Positions 45,416 to 57,985 of a stretch of DNA of 64,000 nucleotides are shown piece after piece. The position numbers and the translations under genes are program-made. Below the pieces are notes generated by a model. It worked only from the letters and a program-made list of their open reading frames with translations. It searched no databases and was not told the origin of the DNA. Position 1 is the first letter of the stretch; every line of letters begins with the position of its first letter. The stretch is from the NCBI GenBank assembly GCA_007570785.1, contig ML664161.1, positions 42,855,293 through 42,919,292 on the forward strand, in the 5' to 3' direction. The DNA is from Antilocapra americana (Eukaryota > Chordata > Mammalia > Artiodactyla > Antilocapridae).

Positions 45416-47364
45416 GTGCAAAAACAACAAATACTAATGAAATATTTACTTTTTATAATGGCTAATGCAAATATAGTCTTATTCTACATTTAAGCAAATA
45501 TATTAAAATTCACAACATACCTTTTGTATGTTGTCCTCACCTTGGCCTCGTTATGCTTTTACTATCTTTATCATACTTTTATCATTATTTTCTCAGTTTC
45601 CGCTTGAAAATTTTATTTACTTTTTCAAGATTTTTAAAAATTCTCTTTGGAACAACGCTGGATAGCTAAATGCCATGTGCATTAATCTCTGAATTATTGC
45701 CAGTAATAATTTGTCTTACAAACCAAAGGTGATCTGCTCAGAATTTGGAGACAGAAATAGTACAGGCTACTATAATTGTAGACTGAAAACCATTGTTTTC
45801 TGAATTTCTTATTTCATTAAAGAACTTGCTTTGATATTTATAATCATTCACAAAAGGATTAACATGCTAAGTAAGAGACATCCACATGCTAACAAAGTTA
45901 GCATCTCTACTAAAAGGAAATTTTAGCAGTAAGCTTTTGTATTTTGGGGAAGCATCGTCCTATCCTTTTGACTTTGATGGGATTTTTATACCATAGGCCA
46001 TCCATTTAAAACTTTAGCACTTGATGTATGTTCTAAGTTACAACCTCAAAAATTTATCATATTTTGGAAAATTTATATCCCTCCTTAATTTTTAATGCCT
46101 GTATTGAATAATATTTGTCATAGACCACAGTACCTATCCCTGTGGAACTGTTATACTATCTTAATTCAGAAGCAATACTATTGATTAAGTAATACTTAAT
46201 GGCTTCCAAACTTCAAGGCATTTTTCAGCCACTATTTCTTCATAACCTCACTATGAGCTTCCTGTGTGGTATCATTCATCTGAGGTCTTACTAAAATGTA
46301 AATACATTACATCCAGCACACTTCCTCTATTTGCCCAGCTTGTTACTATATCGAAACAACTGTCTTAATGAAACACATATTGATGTATTGTGTATTTCTG
46401 TGCTAAACCAAAGTGAGGAGGAAGTTATATGAATATATAACAGAACCCACTTCATAACAGTTTTTGTTAAAGCATTTTATGAATTGGAGATAATCTGAGC
46501 CATGGGAAATGATGTAATTCTACATGAGAGTTCACAGAAAGAGGATAGCTCTTCAGATAGCTCCTCTTGAAAGAGATGCATTGGGGCTTTTATGGTGCTT
46601 TACCTTTATAAGCATAGTTAACTCTCAGCTTTTTTCCATACTAATAATGTAGTTTGAAATAATACAGTCAAAACCAAAATAAAGTAACAAGCGTATTATC
46701 AAAAATGATTTGTCTTTGGTCTTGTATACGATATTTAACTTTAGCATAAATTCACCATTTTACTTCTTGTTTTTCATAGGTTAAAGAAGCTATTCCTAGA
46801 ATCCATGTTATGAAACAGAAATGATCTGACACAAAGTATGTAATGTCATACTTTGTTGTGTATAATAGATAATCTTCATAGGGCTTGATTAAATAAAATT
46901 TAACTTTTATTTAATGAATAGCTCAAAAACAACAATGAACAGTAAGAATGAATAATAATCTATATCAGATCTATGAAATAAAATCATACTTGGTTACTTA
47001 CTAAATTAATTTGCAAAAAACAATTACTATTGTTTGAGCAAGTACCAAATAGTGAAAATAGGAGACAATGATGAGCAGAGAAAAAGAAAGCCAAACTGGG
47101 ATTAAAATTGTCATGTCTGAATTAAATGCTGAAGTGTCAGTAGTGGTTGATTGACCCTGTGATCAGACTTTCGATGTTTATAGTTTTTTTCATATACTTT
47201 TCTATATTTTACAGTTATTTTGCAATGAGTATGTGTTAATTTTGTAGTCAAAAATATTAATATAAAATGTTTCATGCATCATTCACTTGCAAATCATTTA
47301 TTGAGTTAACTGTATAAAATTTCTCAGGGAGAGTGGACACCACCAGCTAAATTTAGGGCAAAGT
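45416..47364. other. Unassigned AT-rich sequence with several perfect hairpins
   Basis: No gene is visible. Perfect stem-loops lie at 45512-45534 (9-bp stem, 5-nt loop), 45886-45904 (8-bp stem, 3-nt loop) and 46831-46856 (10-bp stem, 6-nt loop). Confidence 0.4.
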
Positions 47365-47376
47365 ATTCCATCATAC

Positions 47377-47497
47377 TGGAGATGGAAATGGCAACTCACT
47401 CCTGTATTCTTGCCTGGAGAATCCCAGGGACAGAGGGGCTTGGTGGGCTGCCATCTATGGGGTCGCACAGAGTTGGACATGACTAAAGTGACTTAGC
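47377..47497 (+). mobile_element. BovA SINE, sense, with 12-bp TSD
   Basis: This BovA monomer matches the second unit of BOV-A2 ('gagaatcccagggacag', 'gctgccatctatggggtc'). It is flanked by attccatcatac (47365-47376) and attccattatac (47498-47509), one mismatch in 12. Confidence 0.92.
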
Positions 47498-47509
47498 ATT
47501 CCATTATAC

Positions 47510-50115
47510 AAATAACCCATTGTCTCTAAACTTATTTAAGATTTTTTAAAAATTTCTTTTCTTACTGCTTGAAAATTCTACAATGGAGACAATTTAATCA
47601 ATGAGATCATAATAATTTGAATAGTATTATGCTCTGTACTCACTTCTCAACTCTATTTCGGAAGAAAAGCCTTTATTATATTGAGAATATGATCTGATAT
47701 AAGGTATGTTTTCCTACAAAGAAAGACAGTAGGAGCATCCTTTTCTCCTATTCTATTTCAATGTTAGTCTCCCCGAGGAGAGCTGTACTTATAACTAACA
47801 TTCTGTTTTTTAAAAACTGCTTAGTCCAAGTCATGAAGACTCAAACTCAAATGGTAAGCAGACTTACCCAAGCATTCATGTACATGTAACAGCTAGGAAA
47901 CTGACTAAGTATCAATGCAATCAATTATATTTTGTTAGAAATACTATAGAGGGCTTCTCTTACATGTTGAAAACATGTTATAGAGGGCTTCTGTTACTTG
48001 TGCAGAGGTTAAGAACAACTTAGGAAAAGGTTCCACCATTGTGTAATTATTAAAGGAAACTCTCTTCCAGATGATGTAGCTTGGCCGGGGAATATGGCTT
48101 ATAAAGTAGAACACACTGCTGTACTAGGTGCCCTTGTACTGTACAAGGTGCAGGTACAACCTGCACAGTCAGTCATAGCTACCCTATTTAATATGCTTTA
48201 TTAGTGAGTTGAAAATAGCTACTATTGCTCCATAGGTTCCAACTCATTCTATTCTTGCATAGAAAGCCAAGAATCACCTTCAGATGAATTAGTAAATGAT
48301 GCTTAGCTAAGCTTTAATTTAGTCTCGAACCCTCATGATACAAATCTATTACTTTTTTCAGAATTTGAAAATTTTGAATGCATTGAGGGCAGAAGAAAAT
48401 GAAATAAAGTAACCAAAAAGCTATAAATAAGTCTATCAAGTCCAGTTCTAGAAGAACTAGGTTGATTCTTGTATGTTTTGAAGAAGTATATTGCTGAGAT
48501 TAAGACTAGAAATGAATATCTTCCTATGATACCCATCAGAGTATAAAGGGATCACTGTGTTTCATCATGAATAGCATGACCAATATTCATTTTCATGAGA
48601 AAAAAATAGTACTTTATAGGTGCACTTTAGTTACGGCCCTCCATATAAATAACATTTCAGTAACGTGCAATTTGGTATTTTCAATCCCATGAAATACAGA
48701 TCAGGTAGAATACACTTCATTCTGGTATAACTCAAAGTAGGATTTTAGAATTTATCTAGATACTGAACTCCAGTGAAAGGACTATATAACTTTTAATGTC
48801 CTATATATACTATTTCTCTAAGTTAGGCCTTTGATTGGCATTGGATGACTATAAATTCTAGATGATATTACTAGGAAACACTTAGAATCCAGCTATTTTT
48901 TGTTAATTAAAGGCAGAAATAGTAATCAGGTTAGGAGATGTATTAAAATTCTTCTATAGAAATTGAAAAGCCTAATAAAAACACACAGCTAAAAAGTATC
49001 TACCGCTTTATCTGAGAGATTAGCTGGAGAAGTATTATTTCATAGGTCCAAAAAATCTCTCTAAACATTTATTTTGATTTTGCTCTAATCTGCATAATAG
49101 AAACATGGAGGTTCCAAGTTTCTTCTTTGTTGTACCCTGTGTATTGCCTAACTGATACACGTTACAAGTTGATGGAATTTCATTGAATACTCCATCATCA
49201 GACTTATTCACATCCTTAAGCAATTTATATAATGTTTGCATGTTTTGTTTCATGGATTAGATTCTTTGCTTTCCAAATAGAAACAGTAACATTTACTGTT
49301 ACACATTCCTGGGTCAAAAATGAATTATTATGACATTTTAATTAGATGAAGTTTGGTGAATACTTTGGTTTCTTCAACACTTTGTAAACTGTGAAGCATA
49401 ACGTTGATTCAAAAAAAAAAAAACCAATAAGATATTTGAAGTTAATGCATCATATATTCTGAGTTTCTAGTGCACAAATTTTTGCTGATTTTCCCATTCC
49501 TTGCAGTCTCTTTGAAAAGAAAAAACATTTTTGAAAATTCCTAGAAGCAGATACTACATGTTTATCTCATTTTATGTGATAGGAGTGATTTTGTAAATCT
49601 ATTCATAATTTAAATGCTCTAGGAGACTCTCTCAAGGGAATTTTTTGTGGATCATCATGTAAAGCAAAAATCACTTTTAAAGTGCATATTACTCCTATTT
49701 CTATATGGGAATTTTCTGTTTTATAAGAGTTATTTAAGCTCCTGGTGGAATACATCACCTTAGTATGTTCCTGAGTGGATAGAAACTAAGTGAGACAGAA
49801 AACCATGAAAGAATAGTTTGGTGAATATTAACCTGATCAGAGTAAGTATTTGTACCTCTTTAGTGAGATCTCTGAGCTACTATTTTATAAAAGATTAAGT
49901 CTGGATAACATGCTCTCCACAATCACCTGGAATGGATTTATTTCAGCTCATTCAAGCTCTAAATTTCCTAGCAGTCCTTTATAAACCATGTAATTCTGCC
50001 TATTCTCATTGAGTGACTCCTCTTAGTTCTGTAAAGCAAGGCACAATTACTTATCTCCAATGGGTGAAGTTTAGCACCCTCATCCTGATCCTGCATCAAC
50101 CTTTCAATTCTCATG
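47510..50115. other. Long AT-rich unassigned stretch
   Basis: No gene is visible. A 34-bp tandem duplication lies at 47945-48000 (tatagagggcttct repeated), with a small hairpin in it. Two back-to-back hairpins lie at 48132-48148 and 48148-48166. A 13-base A-run lies at about 49411-49423. Confidence 0.4.
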
Positions 50116-50319
50116 AAGTGAAGTGAAGTGAAAGTCGCTCAGTAGTGTCCGACTCTTTGCGACCCCATAGACTATAAAGTCCTTGGAATTCTCCAGGCCA
50201 GAACACTGGAGTGGGTAACCATTCCCTTCTCCAGGGGATCTTCCCAACCCAGGGATCAAATCCAGATCTCCCACATTGCAGGCAGATTCTTTACCAGTTC
50301 AGCCACAAGGAAAGCCCAT
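50116..50319 (-). mobile_element. Bov-tA SINE, antisense
   Basis: This is a complete reverse Bov-tA, with a 'gaagtgaagtgaagtg' start, 'gtgtccgactctttgcgacc' inside, and a tRNA-like head ending 'cacaaggaaagccc'. Confidence 0.92.
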
Positions 50320-51990
50320 GGCCCAAACCCAACTAAGGATTTTCAGAACTGACAGACATTCTTGTCTCCCAAAATGTTTGTACTTTCTAATGCTGTAGGC
50401 GAATAGGCAGTTGAGGATATTCTGTACACATCTAACCATCACAGAAACTTTCATTCAATAGCAGTTGAACCTCCTCACCCACCCGTACACACATCCCTGC
50501 AGTTGGGCCTCTGAAAGGCAAAGAATTAAAAGGAAAATAATTTTGCTGAAGGAATATTTTAAATTGTTTAGGATCATTATGTAGAAGGAGACTATAAATT
50601 TTATGACCTAAATTGAATGTTTTTGAGAGCAAAAGGATCTACATTAAAGATTATTGTGATACAACTGGTGTAAGTGGGTCTGGTGTTTCAGTTAGGGCTA
50701 CCTCCACTCCTCACCCCTCCCCAAACTTGACTAGTGCAATAGTTCAGCCAGGGCAGGGCAAGTCATGAAAACCACAGCTCCGCTGCTGGCTTGATGGAAT
50801 AGAACGTGAAAAACCACATGCCCCTGGGTACTGTCAAAATGGTAACAATCTCAGTGGCAAACCAAAAGGAAGTGTAAACCTCATAGCTAGACTGAGATTG
50901 CAATTCAGGTTGGGGTAGGCAATGGACTGGCATATTAACCAGAAATCTAATGATAAGGATTGGATGAGAAGACTACCATACTTGATAAAACTAACATGTT
51001 TCTGGTGGTTTGGAAGTTTTCATGCATATTTCAGGAAAGATCAGAGAAGGTCCAAGATATTCACATATCCTAGACTACAGAGGAGATAAGAAAGAGCCTA
51101 GTGGAATGTAAGAACCAAGGAATACTTGATAAATTGACTGAACTTTGCATGAATTCTCCAACCCATATACCTATTATCAGCAAAGAGTGTTAGTTTATTG
51201 GCCTAAGGTTGTTTGAGTACAACTCTGACCAGCCATTGGATGCAAACTGCAAATTATACTGATACTTGGGCAAGTCTTAGTTAAGAAATGAAAATGGAAA
51301 TTATAAAAATTGACCAGAGACTTCAGTAGCTACATAGTATGAGGGAGACAAATGCCACAGAACTAGAAAGGTAAGTCACTAAAAGGCAAATAAACAGCAA
51401 TAGCAGCAACAATACTCTGAGCGAAAAATTAGAAGTCATAGTTACTACAACATATTATATAAAATGTCATTTTTCAAGAAAAAAATTTTAGACATGTAAG
51501 AAAACAGGATTTTAACCCACATCCAGTTTAAAAAGCAGTCAATAGAAACTATTTCTAGGTTAGGGGAAGGGCAGAAGTTGAATTCAGCAAAAATAGACTT
51601 GAAAGCAGCTATTACAAATATGTTTAAATAAGTGAGGAAATCATGTTAAACAATTAAATACAATATTACTACAGTTACTAATCATATAAAGTATATTGAT
51701 ATAAAGGTATAAATTGTTTTTAAAAGAAACAAAAATCTGAAGTTAAAAAGAACATTATTAAAAAAAATATCCTAGAGGGACTCAAAAGCAGATTTGAGAT
51801 TGCAGAAGAAAAAAAAAATCAGTGAGCTTGAAATTGATCAGTAGAAATTATCCGATTTGAAGAACAGAACAAAATGACAAAGAAAATAAATAAAGCTTCA
51901 GATATCTGTGAGAAACCATCAAGCATATTAACTTGTGCAATGGGAGAGAGTGAGGGAAGAAGAGAAAGAGAAGAAAAAGGATATTCAAAG

Positions 51991-52570
51991 TTCAGTTCAG
52001 TTTAGTTCAGTTGCTCAGTTGTGTCCGACTCTTTGTGACCCCATGAATTGCAGCACGCCAGGCCTCCCTGTCCATCACCAACTCCCAGAGTCCACCCAAA
52101 CCCATGTCCATCAAGTCGGTGATGCCATCCGGCCATCTCATCCTCTGTCTTTCCCTTCTTTTCCTGCCCCCAATCTTCCCAGCATCATGGTCTTTTCCAA
52201 TGAGTCAACTCTTCGCATGAGGTGGCCAAAGTATTGGAGTTTCAGCTTCAACATCAGACCTTCCATGAACAGCCAGGACTGATCTCCTTTAGGATGGACT
52301 TGTTGGATCTACTTGCAGTCCAACGGACTCTCAAGAGTCTTCTCCAACACCATAGTTCAAAAGCATCAATTCTTCGGCACTCAGCCTTTTTCACTATCCA
52401 ACTCTCACAACTATACATGATTACTGGAAAACCCATAGCCTTGACTAGATGAACCTTTGTTGGCAAAGTAATGTCTCTGCTTTTCAGTATGCTATCCAGG
52501 TTGGCCATAACTTTCCTTCCAAGGAGTAAGCGTCTTTTGATTTCATTGCTGCAATCACCATCTGCAACAG
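51991..52570 (-). mobile_element. BovB 3' end, antisense, inside L1M ORF1
   Basis: This is about 580 bp of reverse BovB, from the 'ttcagttcagtttagttcag' tail to 'gcaatcaccatctgcaac'. L1 ORF1 sequence continues on both sides ('gaagaaaaaggatattcaaa' before, 'tggccaaaaacttgcc' after). Confidence 0.93.
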
Positions 52571-53803
52571 TGGCCAAAAACTTGCCAAATATGATGAATA
52601 ATAATCTACATGCTTGAGAAGTTCAAGAAATTCCAAGCATCATAAACATGAAAAATCTATACGTAGTCACTTCACAATCAAACTTAGAAAGCCAAAGAGA
52701 AAGAGATATTCTTGAAAGCAGCAAGAGAAAAAAAGACTGATTCAATACAGGGAATACCACTATGATTAACAGTTGATTTCCCATCAAAAATATTTAAGGC
52801 AGAGAGGTAATATATTCAAAGTGTTAAAGGACATAAAGATTTTTAAAATGATGATCAAGAATTTCAAAAAAACTGTTCAAAATGAAGGTAAAATAAAATA
52901 TAAATAAAGACTGAGAATTCACTGCTAGCAGATGTGCCTTATAAGAAATACTAAAGGAAATTCTTTAGACTAAAAAGAAATGACAGCAAACAGTATTTAA
53001 AATATACCCAAAGAAATAAATAGCACTGATAATGTAATTATTTAGGTATACATAAATATGGTATAAGTATATAAAAAACTCAAAGGAAAAGGAAATAATA
53101 AAGATCAGAGCATAAATCAATGAAATATATAACAAAAAATAATAGAGAAAATCAATGAAACCAAAAGTTGCTTATTAAAAAAGAGCAACAAAATTGACAG
53201 ATTTTTAGCTTGACTGACCAAGAAAAAAGGACAGGACGTAACAGATTACCACAATCAGAAATGAAAGAGACATTATCAATCGCATAGAAATTTAAAAGAT
53301 TAAAAGGTAATACTATGAAAAAACATATTCCAAGAAATAAGGCAACTTAGAAAAAATGGTATCACTTCTAGAAATACATAAATTACCAAAGCTGATTCAA
53401 AAAGAAATAGCCAATCTAAATGAACCTATAACAATAAAAAGATGGAATTATTAATTAAGTGATCCTACTAAGAAGTCTGGATGCAAACACCTTCACTGTA
53501 TCCTATCCAATATTTAATGTAGAAATAACACCAATTTTTCACAAATTTTTTCAAAAATGGAGAGAGCAGAAACACTTTTCAGTTCATTCTATTACAATAG
53601 TATTACCCCGAGACCAAATCCAGACAAAGACATCATAAGAAAGTAAAGCAGTATTCCTCAGAATTATAGAAACTAAAATCCTCTACAAAGTATTCACAAA
53701 GCAAATACAGCATTTGTAGTAGTATTATATATCCTGACCAAGTAGGATTTATCCTAGGAGTGCAATTGGTTTAATATCCAGTAATCAATTTGTGTCATAT
53801 AAA

Positions 53804-54407
53804 CGTCCATATAGTCAAAGCTAGGGTTTTTCCAGTAGTCATGTATGGATGTCGTAGAAGGCAATGGCAACCTACTCCAGTACTCTTGCCTGGAGAATCC
53901 CAGGGATGGGGAAGCCTGGTGGGCTGCCGTCTATGGGGTCCCACAGAGTCAGACACGTCTGAGGCAACTTAGCAGCAGCATCGATGGATGTGAGAGTTGG
54001 ACCATAAATAAATCTGAGCACCAAAGAACTGATGCTTTTGAACTGTGGTGTTGGAGAAGACTCTTAAGAGTCCCTTGGACAACAAGGAGATTAAACCGGT
54101 CAATTCTAAAAGGAAATCAGCCCTGAATATTCACTGGAAGGACTGATGCTGAAGCTGAAGCTCCAATACTTTGGCCACGTGATGTGAAGAACTGACTCCT
54201 TAGAAAAGACCCTGATGCTGGGAAAGATTGAAGGCAAGAGAAGGGGACAACAGAGGATGAGATGGTTGGATGGTATCACTGACTCGATGGACATGAGTTT
54301 GAGCAAGTTCCAGGAGTTGGTGATGGACAGGGAAGCCTGCTGTGCTGCAGTCTGTGGGGCCTCAAAGAGTTGGATAGGACTAAGGGACTGAACTGAACTA
54401 AACTAAA
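53804..54407 (+). mobile_element. BovB 3' end, sense, inside L1M ORF2, with nested BovA
   Basis: BovB starts at 'cgtccatatagtcaaagcta' in the distal part of ORF2 and ends in 'ctgaactgaactaaactaaa'. A BovA SINE splits it at 53853-53983. Frames 53845-54126 and 54106-54306 (antisense) are shadows of this. Confidence 0.92.
53853..53983 (+). mobile_element. BovA SINE, sense, inside BovB, with 8-bp TSD
   Basis: This BovA monomer with a short AGC tail ('agcagcagc') is flanked by atggatgt at 53845-53852 and 53984-53991. It is the third layer of nesting: BovA in BovB in L1M. Confidence 0.93.
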
Positions 54408-54881
54408 CATATTAGTAAGGGTGAGAACCACATAGCTATTGCACTAGCTATACAGAAACATAAGGGGAAATCCAATGTCTATTTATGACAGAAATTTCAA
54501 CAACCTAAGAATAGAATACATATACCAAGAAAAAAAACTCCTACAATTAATATCCTTAATGATGAAAAACTGAGTGGTTAAAGATAAGGGAAAAAGACAA
54601 GGCTGTCAGATCTCACCTCTTCTGTTAACGAGTGTACCAGCATATCTGTCCAGAAACTGAAGAAAAATAAAGAAAAAGAGGAAATAAAATGAAGAAAGAA
54701 AAAAAGGAGCAGAAAAGAAAGAAATCAAAAGTATCCAGATTGGAACTTTTATTTGCAGAAAATGTTATAAATATGTAGAGAACATTAAGGAATGCATGCA
54801 CATACACACAAACTAACAAATGAGCATAACAAGTTCACTGAGTACAAGAGCGTATACACAAGTCAATTGTATTTCTGTATA

Positions 54882-55320
54882 TAAGCATATTTCAGAATTA
54901 TTAAGAGTTTAGTTCCAGACCATGTTAATTAAGCAAGTCACAAAAATCTTTTGATTTCAATAATTCATATAAAATTATGTTTATACTATACTGTAGTTCT
55001 ATTAAGTGTGCAATAGCATCATGTATGTACACATTGTCATTTAAAATACTTTGCTGCTAAAAACGCTATCATCTGAGACTTCATCTAGTTGGAGTCTTTT
55101 GCATCAGAAATCACTAATAACAAACTGCCATGAGAAATAAAATAATGAAACACTGAAATATTGAAAGAATTACCAATGACCCAGAGACATGGAATCAGCA
55201 AATGCTTTTGGAAAAAATGGTACCTGTAGACTTGCCTGATGCAGTTTTACTTTCAATTTGTAAAAATGCAGTGTCTACAAAGTACAATAAAGCAAAGCAC
55301 AATGAAGTGAGTCATGCCTG
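54882..55320 (+). mobile_element. Tigger1-derived MITE with TA target duplication
   Basis: The left part matches the Tigger1 5' end in order ('gtttagttccagaccatgtt', 'ttatgtttatactatactgt', 'agtgtgcaatagcatcatg'). The right part matches its 3' end ('gaaatattgaaagaattacc', 'agacttgcctgatgcag', 'gtacaataaagcaaagcaca', 'gtcatgcctg'). The transposase gene between them is deleted, with the junction at about 55100. TA dinucleotides flank it at 54880-54881 and 55321-55322, as for Tc1/mariner/pogo elements. L1 ORF2 reads straight across the empty site. Confidence 0.88.
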
Positions 55321-56511
55321 TACTAGCAACAAGCAATGAAATTAAGAAAACAATTCTATTCACAAGAATAGAAAAAGAATCAAAAAGAATAAAGGCATTT
55401 TTATAAAAACTGACAACCTGATCCTAAAGTTCATGTGAAAATACAAAGGACTCAGAACAATAAAAACAATTTTGAAAAGGAGAACAAAGCTAGATAACTT
55501 AAATTTCCAGGTTTAAAAACTTTTTTATGAAAACTATAATGAGGAAGAACATACAGTACTGATACAGATGTCAGTAAATGTAATATAATTATGTGAAATA
55601 TAAATGAATATCCATGGTGCTAAGACTATACAAAAATTAAAAAAAAATAGATTTCTATCTCACACCATACACAAAGAAAGATTAACTCAAAATAGATCAT
55701 GGATCTAAATGCAAGAGCTAAAAATTACAAGACTTCTATAAGGAAATGAGAAAATCTTCATGACCTCAGACAGAGTTTTATATCTGACCCTAAAAGCATG
55801 ATACAAAAAAGAAAAAAAATTGGTAATTTGGATCTCATCAAAATTAAATCTCTTGCACCTCAAAGGATTCCACTAAAATGAAAATACTAGGAGAAAATTT
55901 ATTCTCTACAAATATATATCTAATAAAATATTTTAAATTTTCATAATACATAAATAATTCTTTAATCATAAAAAACCAAACAACCCAATGAAAAATTGGA
56001 CAAAATATTTGAATAGATATTTCACCAAAAAAGATATAAAAATGTCTAATAAACACATTAAAATATGTTCAATGTTATTAATCTTTAAGGAAACGTAAAT
56101 TAAAACTGAAGTGAGATACTACTTTACACCAACCATTGTGGCTATAATAAAAAGACAAGCAGGGTAACAAATGCAGGTGAAGACAGAAAGAAACTGGAAA
56201 GAAACCTCATAGGTTACTGATCAGAATTTAAAATGGTACAGAGTCTTTAGAAAATAACTTGATATCTTAAAAGTTAAATAAACGTATTTTTCTGACCCAG
56301 CAATTCCACTTCTAGGAATCGCCCTAAGAGAAATGAAAACATGTCCACAGAGAGGCATATATATGCGAATGCACACAGCAGCATTATTCATAATAGTAAA
56401 AAATTGGAAGCAATCCACATGTCCATCAACTGATAAATGGATTAACAAAATGTCATATATTCATACAATGGCATGCTATTCACATATAAAATGGAATAGA
56501 TTATTGCTATA

Positions 56512-56735
56512 TGCTTTGTGCCTGTGTGTTCAATCACTCAGTCATATCTGACTCTTTGCAAGCCCAGGGACTGCAGCCTGCCAGGCTCCTCTATCCACGG
56601 AATTTTCTAGGCAAGAATACTGGAGTAAGTTGCCATTTCCTGTTTCAAGGGATCTTCTCGACCCAGGGATCAAATCTCCATGTCTCCTGCATTGGCAGGC
56701 ATATTCTTCACCACTGTGCCACCTGGGAAGTCCCA
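56512..56735 (-). mobile_element. Bov-tA SINE, antisense, inside L1M
   Basis: This complete reverse Bov-tA runs from 'gtgcctgtgtgttcaatcac' to 'gtgccacctgggaagtccc'. L1 sequence continues after it. Confidence 0.9.
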
Positions 56736-57239
56736 CTGTATAACACAGCATGTATCAATCTGAAAAACATTATGATAAGAGAAAAAAAAAAGCCAAATGC
56801 AAGAAACCACATATTGTGTGAATGCATTTATAAGAAATGGTCAGAAAATGTAAATGTTTGGAGACAGGAAGCGGACTAGTTGTTGTCTGGGACTGAGAAT
56901 AGTAGTGGGAATTGACTGCCTAAGAACATGAAGGATCTTTTTTGGAGTGACAAAAATGTTCTAACACTGAATTGTGGTGATGATAGATGAACTCCAAATT
57001 TACTTAAAATCATTAAATCTTACACTTACAAGGATGAATTTTATTGCATAATTATACCTCAATAAACTTAAAGAAATTATGCTTATTAAAACTAAGGAAA
57101 GATACCTGGCAGATACTCCCTTAACCAAATGGCCAAGATTAACATCCCTAGTGATAAGTCATATGGCTATCAGAGACCCTGTGACGTGATGTTATCAGAA
57201 GAGCACTTCATTCTTTTGTATTCTTCTCTACAACTATAT

Positions 57240-57513
57240 GGAGAAGGCAATGGCACCCCACTCCAGTACTCTTGCCTGGAAAATCCCATGGACGGAGGAG
57301 TCTGGTAGGCTGTAGTCCATGGGGTTGCTAAGAGGCAGACAAGACTGAGCGACTTCACTTTCACTTTTCACTTTCTGCATTGGAGAAGGAAATGGCAACC
57401 CACTCCAGTGATCTTGCCTGGAGAATCCCAGGGACAGAGGAGCCTGGTGGGCTGCCGTCTATGGGGTCACACAGAGTCAGACATGACTGAAGTGACTTAG
57501 CAGCAGCAGCAGC
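57240..57513 (+). mobile_element. BOV-A2 dimeric SINE, sense, AGC tail
   Basis: Two BovA units lie head to tail. The first runs from 'ggagaaggcaatggcacccc' to 'cacttttcactttctgcat', the second from 'ggagaaggaaatggcaaccc' to 'gactgaagtgacttag'. They are followed by an (AGC)n tail (57499-57513). Such tails are often length-variable in cattle-type genomes. Confidence 0.95.
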
Positions 57514-57540
57514 TAAAACTGTAATCCCAGTCTAATTATG

Positions 57541-57733
57541 TGGAGTGAAGTGAAAGTCATGTCTGACTCTTTGTGACCCCATGAATATACAGTCCATGGA
57601 ATTCTCCGGGCCAGAATACTGAAGTAGGTAGCCTTTCCTTTCTCCAGGGGATCTTCCCAACCCAGGGATAGAACCCAGGGTCTCTCCCACATTGAGGGTA
57701 AATTCTTTACCAGCTGAGCCACAAGGGAAGCCC
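57541..57733 (-). mobile_element. Bov-tA SINE, antisense
   Basis: This is a reverse Bov-tA between short repeats (attatg at 57535-57540 and 57735-57740). It lacks part of the usual tail. Confidence 0.9.
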
Positions 57734-57866
57734 GATTATGAGGAAACATCAGACAAATCCAAACTGAGGACCATTTCACAAAATAGCTGACCACTACTCT
57801 TCAAAACTATCAGGGTCCTGAAGAACAAAAAAAACCTGAGAAATTGTTACACATCAGAGGAGATTT

Positions 57867-57985
57867 TGGAGAAGAGCATTTTGGCAACCCACTCCAAGCA
57901 AATATTCTTGCTTGGAGAATCTGAATGATGGGCTACAGTCCATAGGGTCGCAAAGAGTCAGACATGAATGAAGTGACTTAGCATG
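57867..57985 (+). mobile_element. BovA SINE, sense, with perfect 12-bp TSD
   Basis: This is a diverged BovA monomer ('ggcaacccactccaagc', 'gggctacagtccatagggtc'). It is flanked by cagaggagattt at 57855-57866 and 57986-57997. Confidence 0.92.

Larger units (their letters stand above)
50690..57070 (+). repeat. Long old L1M, sense, interrupted by five younger insertions
   Basis: The parts occur in the order of a single L1M. First is the 5' UTR ('aaccacagctccgctgctgg', 'tccaagatattcacatatcc', 50690-51300). Then comes ORF1 ('gggactcaaaagcagatttg', 'gcttgaaattgatcagtag', and after an insertion 'gaatttcaaaaaaactgtt' with 'agatgtgccttataagaaat', to about 53000). Then come ORF2 ('atcaatgaaaccaaaagttg', 'tgaccaagtaggatttatcc') and its C-terminus and 3' UTR (55323-57070). 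Inserted are BovB at 51991-52570, BovB at 53804-54407 (with its own BovA at 53853-53983), a Tigger1 MITE at 54882-55320 and Bov-tA at 56512-56735. About 4.5 kb of L1 remains, with all frames broken. Confidence 0.8.
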
